NCBI GenBank assembly: GCA_035771175.1
Contig: CM069606.1
Coordinates: 31,704,816 to 31,768,815, forward strand
Direction of reading: 5' to 3'
Length of the DNA stretch: 64,000 nt
From: Paratinospora sagittata
Lineage: Eukaryota; Streptophyta; Magnoliopsida; Ranunculales; Menispermaceae
Of this stretch, positions 59,655 through 64,000 are shown in pieces. The notes beneath the pieces were generated by a model. It was not told the DNA's origin. It did no database searches and was given only the letters and a program-made list of their open reading frames with translations. Each line of letters starts with the position of its first letter. Within the stretch, counting starts at the first letter, position 1. A program made the position numbers and the translations under genes.

Positions 59655-59885
59655 CTTTTTTTTAGAAGAAACAAAAATGTATTGTATTAATTTTTAGAAA
59701 GAATTGAACAAAAACTATACAAAGCGCCCAAACAAACAAAGCCCCTACGAATGAACAAATTTACCCCATCCTCTGAGCCAATCGCTCAAGGCAAAGCCCT
59801 TAGACAACCTGCAATTACCAACCCAAAAAGAAGCTAGCAAAAACGATTTTTCCCACACATCTACAGGCTGGAGTTCAATTTCCTT
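59655..59885 (-). mobile_element. 5'-truncated LINE in antisense orientation
   Basis: It starts with a T-run (59655-59662), the complement of a poly-A tail, followed by sequence like an L1 3' end (ACAAAAATGTATTGTATTAA). GTCTCATT occurs at both sides (59647-59654 and 59886-59893), a short target duplication. Confidence 0.6.
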
Positions 59886-59989
59886 GTCTCATTTTAACTT
59901 TCTTTCTTTTGTTTTTTCTTTTTCTCGCTTCTTTTCTTCTTTTTTTATTTTTATTTTTTTTTAATTTTTAACGTTCGCTTGTTAGATTA

Positions 59990-60125
59990 GTTTTGTTTTA
60001 TCTATATCGCTATTTGGTTGATGAAGTTCACAAGAAAGTACACGAATTGTTAGCTTATTAGCTTTTATTTTATTTTATATATATATATATATATATATAT
60101 TGCTATTTGGTTGATGAAGTTGAAA
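59990..60125 (+). repeat. (AT)n microsatellite between two direct repeats
   Basis: An AT dinucleotide run occupies about 60077-60101. The phrase GCTATTTGGTTGATGAAGTT occurs before it (60009) and after it (60102). Confidence 0.75.
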
Positions 60126-60393
60126 ATAATGCATAATTATTGGTATCTTTTTTTTGTTTCTATTGATGAAATAATGCTTGTTTTACTTTTTTTGTCAAAT
60201 TTTATTGAATTTTATGTCGAGTTTTTGCATTTTCTAATTGAAAATATAAACTTTTATCGAAGTTTGTTGAATTTTGTTGAATTTTATTAAGTTTTTGTAT
60301 TTTTTATGTTACATCCACTTCACACTTCGGTGGTTCAAAAAACCAAAAAAAATTGCCGAATTTCAATAAATTTTTTTGATTTTTCTAACCATG

Positions 60394-60653
60394 TGTTGCA
60401 AAATAAAATAATAAAGAAACACAGAGATGTAACGTGGTTTGGCTCTATGGCCTACATCCACAGGAGAATAGGGAATTTCCTCTTATTCGTGATGATGTCT
60501 CAATGTAGGGACACCATATATATAGACATACAGGGCTATGATCACACATAACAATAATTACAATTTTAGTAACTGTTAAATAAAACAACTATTAAAATTA
60601 TCATCTTTTCTGGAAGGAAATAAATCTCACAGATTTTGCTCTTCTCCGCACCA
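60394..60653 (-). repeat. copia C 3' LTR
   Basis: It starts TGTTGCAAAATA and ends CTCCGCACCA, next to the polypurine tract complement ATCCCCCTCAAG. It shares AACGTGGTTTGGC and ATATATAGACATACAGGGCTATG with the copia B LTRs but has a different U3-side tail. Confidence 0.85.
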
Positions 60654-60660
60654 ATCCCCC

Positions 60661-62200
60661 TCAAGCTGTTGCATAAAGGTTTACTATTCCCAGCTTGGAC
60701 ACACTTGATTGAAATGCAGTATGGTTTAACCCTTTAGTGAGCACATCGGCGAGCTGATTATTGGTAGACACATATGGAGTATAGATCAACCCACTATCAA
60801 ACTTCTCTTCAATGAAGTGTCTATCAATCTCTATATGCTTGGTTCGATCATGTTGAATTGGGTTATGGGCAATGCTAATTGTAGATTTATTGTCACAATT
60901 GAGTCTCATACGACCATCCCAGTGTATCTTCAAATCTGTCAAAATTATCTGCAACTATAATAGCTCACAAATCCCTTGTACCATTGCTCGGAATTCTGCT
61001 TTAGTACTAGATCTGGCTACTATATTCTGCTTTTTACTTCGCCATGTCACCAAATTCCCACCAAGAAACGTGCAATATCCAGTAGTTGATCTTCTGTCAA
61101 CTACTGAACCAACATAGTCTGCATCTGTATATGCTTCAAGAACCATTTCTGTGTGTCGTTTAAATAAGATGCCCTGTCCTGGAGTCCCTTTAAGATACTG
61201 TAAGACGCGGTTAGCTGCTTGCAAATGAATATCTTTAGGGTTGTGCATGAACAAACTTATTACACTTATTGCATATTCAATATCAGGTCTTGTGTGAAAG
61301 AGATAGATGAGTCTCCCTACTAGTCTTTGATACATCTGCTTATTGATAGTCAACGCTTCTTCAGCTTCTCCAAGCTTGTGATTAGGATCAATAGGTGTAT
61401 TCACTGGTTTGCATGCTAGCTTCCCTGTTTTTTTAAGAAGATCCGTAATGTACTTTTGTTGAGAAATAAAGATTCCCTGTTTAGAGTGTGCCACTTCAAT
61501 CTCTAGAAAGTATTTCAATCTCCCTATTTCCTTGATCTCAAATTCTTTGGTCAAACACTGCTTCAAATTCTGTCTATCGTTCTCATTGTTTCCTGTCACG
61601 ATGATGTCATCACATACACTAATAGAGTTGTAACTCCCCCTGAAGCTGAGTACTTAATAAACAAAGTGTGATCTCCTTGGCATTGTCTATATCCCATATT
61701 TGTCATTACTTTGGTAAACCGACCAAACCATGCCCTCGGGGATTGTTTAAGTTCATACATGGCCTTTTTCAATTTACACACTTTATCAGTGCTGTCAAAT
61801 CCTGAAGGCACTTCCATATAGATCTCTTCTTCTAAATCCCCATGAAAAAATGCATTCTTTACATCAAATTATTGCAGATCCCAGTCATAATTAGCTGTCA
61901 ATGACAAAAGAAGTCTCACAGTATTCATTTTTGCAACTGGAGCAATTGTCTCTTGATAGTCCACACCATATGTCTGAGTATATCCTTTGGCTACTAATCT
62001 TGCCTTGTAGCGCTCGAAGGACCCATTTGCTTTGTATTTTACTGTATAAACCCATTTGCATCCCACAGGTTTCTTTCCTTCAGGCAAGTCTACCAACTCC
62101 CAGTATCATTTTTTCTGAAGGCTTCCATTTCCACAGTCATGGCTTGTTTCCAATTTTCATCAAATAAAGCCTCGGACGAAGAGGTAGCGATTTGGATACA
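60661..62200 (-). pseudogene. copia C RNase H and reverse transcriptase, frameshifted
   Basis: The pieces are 60954-60661 (RNase H end), 61599-60955 (RT end and RNase H start), 61817-61596 (RT middle) and 62096-61869 (RT start). The catalytic motif is broken: at about 61610 one base is missing, so L-L-V-Y-V-D-D reads L-L-V-Y-V-M-T. A stop splits RNase H near 60955-60960, and a TAA interrupts the RT near 61870. Unlike copia B it keeps the segment K-P-V-G-C-K-W-V-Y before the E-R-Y-K-A-R-L motif. Confidence 0.88.
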
Positions 62201-62202
62201 GT

Positions 62203-64000
62203 TCAAGCTAGTAAGAAAGCACATATGACATGGAGAAAACCTTTCAAATGACACAACATGGAAAGTGGATACAAGGGACGTTTAGTGCGTTCCCTAGTTC
62301 CCTTTCTAATGGCAATAGGAAGGTTTAGATTAATGTTTGTTTCGGGTTGAGGTTCTGAAGGGTTTTGTGAGAGAGGGTTAGAGACTGTAACTTCATTTCC
62401 ATGAGCTGGTTCAAATTCTTGGACTTGCATAGGTTCATAGACTGTAGCTTTCTTCCTTGAGTACACCTGTCCAGTCATTCGATCCTCAAGAGCAGACGAC
62501 TCAGGTTCAGGTTCCCTACTTTGGTTATCATTGGGTTTTGAAGGTGCAGATGCAGATGGCTCAAGTGTGGAGGGAGATGGTATGGATGAGAGGTCAATAG
62601 AGAAGGGGTCATAGAGGAGAGAATCCCGATCCTTATCTTTCATGATGGAGTTCTCTCCTTGAAGAGAAGGAACGAGAAAATAAGACTCACGTTCATTGAA
62701 AGTAACATCCGCCGAGACAGAGAATTTTTTATGGTAGCATTTGTACCCTTTCTGAGTTGAGGAATACCCCACAAAAACACGCTTGAGAGCTCTTGGATCT
62801 AATTTTCCCCTGTTTGGATGGTGAACATGGACAAAGGAAACACACCTGAAGATTTTAGGAATGAGATTGTTGGAGGTTTTGATGTTAGGATAAAATTGTG
62901 ATAACAATTCAATGGGACTCTTAAAACCAAGGACTCAAGAAGGTATTCGGCTGATAAGATGTGTGGCAGTTAGGACGGCTTCCCCCCAATAGAACTTAGG
63001 CACATTGTTATGGAAAAAGAAGGCTTGGGTTGTATCAAGTAGGTGACCATTTTTCCTCTCAGCAACACCATTTTTTTGTGGAGTGTGGACGCAAGATGAT
63101 TCATGAATTATCCCTTCCTTTTGAAAGTAAGGGGTCAAGGTTTGATTAAAATAGTCCCCTGCATTGTCAGATCGAAATTTCTTGATTTTAGCTCCGAATT
63201 GATTTTGTACCATGTTGTGAAAGTTTGGGAGAATGAAGCTCACATCAAATTTTGTTTGATTAAAAATATTCAAGAGACTCTAGTACAATCATCAATGAAA
63301 GATACAAACCAACATGCTCCATAAACATTAGGAATAGGAGGACCCCAAACATCACTATGAATAAGATCAAAAGGAGTTGAACTTCTTTCATTGTGAACTG
63401 AGAAAGTCACACGCTTGTGTTTTGCCACTTCACACACCTCACAATGAAAATCGTCAACATCTAGTGTTATAAACAAAGGCGGAAACACGACCTTAAGGGT
63501 TCTAAATGAGTGATGTCCAAGTCGACGGTGATGAAGCCATATTTTATCTATAATGGAGAGATAGTGCTCAGAAAGAAATGATGAGTTATTCTTGATAAAA
63601 TTTACCGGTGTCTCAAGGTAATACAACCCATCCTATTCCTTAGCAAGTCCAATTGTCGTTCCCAACTTCTGGTCCTGAAATTCACAATGAGTAGGATAGA
63701 AAATCACTATACAGCTTAGATCATGTGTTAACTTTTGTATAGAGAGAAGATTTGTAGATAGCTTCGAAACATGAAGTACGTTTCTAAGTTTAAGTGTACG
63801 GCTAATGTGAACATCTCCTATGCCTGCAACTGTGGTTAAAGACCTATCAGCTGTGGCTATTTTTCGACTGCTTGGACATGGATTATAGGTATGAAATATA
63901 TGACAGAAATTGTTTATGTGATCAGTAGCACTGGAATCTATAATCCAAGAGTTTGCAAAGGATTTATCCGAGACTTTGAATCCAATAAAAATAGGAAACT
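62203..64000 (-). pseudogene. copia C integrase, pre-integrase and protease, broken
   Basis: The frames 62907-62203 (integrase C-terminal and linker), 63273-62935 (core with F-R-S-D-N-A-G and N-G-V-A-E-R-K-N) and 63626-63270 (H-H-R-R-L-G-H-H-S, C-E-V-C-E-V-A-K-H, S-F-I-D-D-C-T-R) are separated by shifts. Around 63910-63950 the protease motif reads W-I-I-D-S-S-A-T-D-H, with Ser for the Gly of the canonical D-S-G. Gag would lie beyond 64000. Confidence 0.87.

Larger units (their letters stand above)
9673..64000 (+). other. FRA10AC1: FRA10AC1-like host gene, exons 1-6 of an incomplete gene
   Basis: Six plus-strand exons join in a consistent frame (running lengths 56, 124, 206, 290, 330 and 376 nt) and give about 125 residues recognisable as the N-terminal and central part of a FRA10AC1 family protein. 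Landmarks in order are R-G-L-N-A-Y-D-R-H-K-K-F, D-A-D-P-S-W-E-Q-R-L, Y-Y-D-K-L-F-K-E-Y-C-I-A-D and G-L-R-W-R-T-E-K-E-V-I-S-G-K-G. In animals the protein is a nuclear, spliceosome C-complex-associated factor; the plant role is inferred. The next expected segment (a Cys-x4-Cys motif) is not in the window, so intron 6 continues past 64000. Introns are 83, 7275, 9920, 26225, 5379 and more than 5070 bp. Confidence 0.9.
60394..64000 (-). mobile_element. copia C, an LTR retrotransposon related to copia B, truncated by window edge
   Basis: A 260-bp LTR and a minus-strand polyprotein in the order RNase H, RT, INT, pre-INT, PR (left to right) run to the window end. Protein segments are close to copia B throughout (for example the same Y-V-S-T-N-N-Q-L-A-D and K-Y-F-L-x-I-E-V-A-H-S-K). 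It lies in intron 6 in antisense orientation to the host gene. Repeated frame breaks show it is dead. Confidence 0.9.

Noticed and set aside
58931..64000. Search for the next FRA10AC1 exon (Q-F-x-C-G-N-K-x-C region)
   Set aside because: No frame with the expected Cys motif next to an AG was seen before the window end; it is assumed to lie beyond 64000.
1..64000. tRNA, rRNA or other structured RNA genes
   Set aside because: No cloverleaf or conserved rRNA segments were noticed by eye; a tRNAscan/Infernal run would be decisive.

Overview
This is plant nuclear DNA, most likely from a eudicot. It is AT-rich, its exons are sparse and joined by long introns, and it carries Ty1/copia and Ty3/gypsy LTR retrotransposons, L1 and RTE LINEs, hAT and Tourist-type MITEs, and a Mutator-like element (MULE). 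Nothing prokaryotic or organellar was seen. The species cannot be named from the sequence; TE-swollen introns of this kind fit a woody dicot such as grapevine, but that is not proven.

Only one host gene was recognised. It is a plus-strand FRA10AC1-like gene with its ATG at 9673. Six exons were found (9673-9728, 9812-9879, 17155-17236, 27157-27240, 53466-53505, 58885-58930), with consistent splice phases and about 125 codons of conserved protein. The gene runs off the right edge, so the zinc-binding C-terminal half lies beyond 64000. Intron 4 (27241-53465, 26.2 kb) has a minor-spliceosome (U12-type) 5' splice site and branch point.

Left flank (1-9672): a minus-strand copia body (gag, PR, INT) with a long LTR, a gypsy gag and LTR fragment, a LINE 3' end, and a hAT-like MITE ending about 150 bp before the ATG. 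Introns 2 and 3 (9880-27156): decayed RTE and L1 LINEs, two MITEs of one hAT-like family inserted into LINE sequence, a gypsy gag/PR fragment, and long AT-rich stretches.

Intron 4 holds a nested stack. A hAT-like element (29379-49854) is split by a second hAT-like element (29607-30657) and by copia A (31069-49396, plus). Copia A is split by copia B (34937-48454, minus). Copia B is split by a 9.3-kb MULE (35350-44632). Target-site duplications can be read at every junction, so the order of insertion is fixed. The MULE carries a mudrA-type transposase gene with one frameshift, a downstream Plant Mobile Domain (MAIN-like) gene with an open frame across four exons, a probable captured fragment of an RFWD3-like WD-repeat gene, terminal inverted repeats holding five perfect hairpins each, and eight 179-bp tandem repeats, seven with an intact palindromic G-box.

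Introns 5 and 6 (53506-64000): an L1 ORF1 remnant, a third MITE of the same hAT-like family, a 139-bp tandem duplication, a Tourist-like MITE, a truncated antisense LINE, and a third copia (C, minus), related to copia B, that runs off the right edge.
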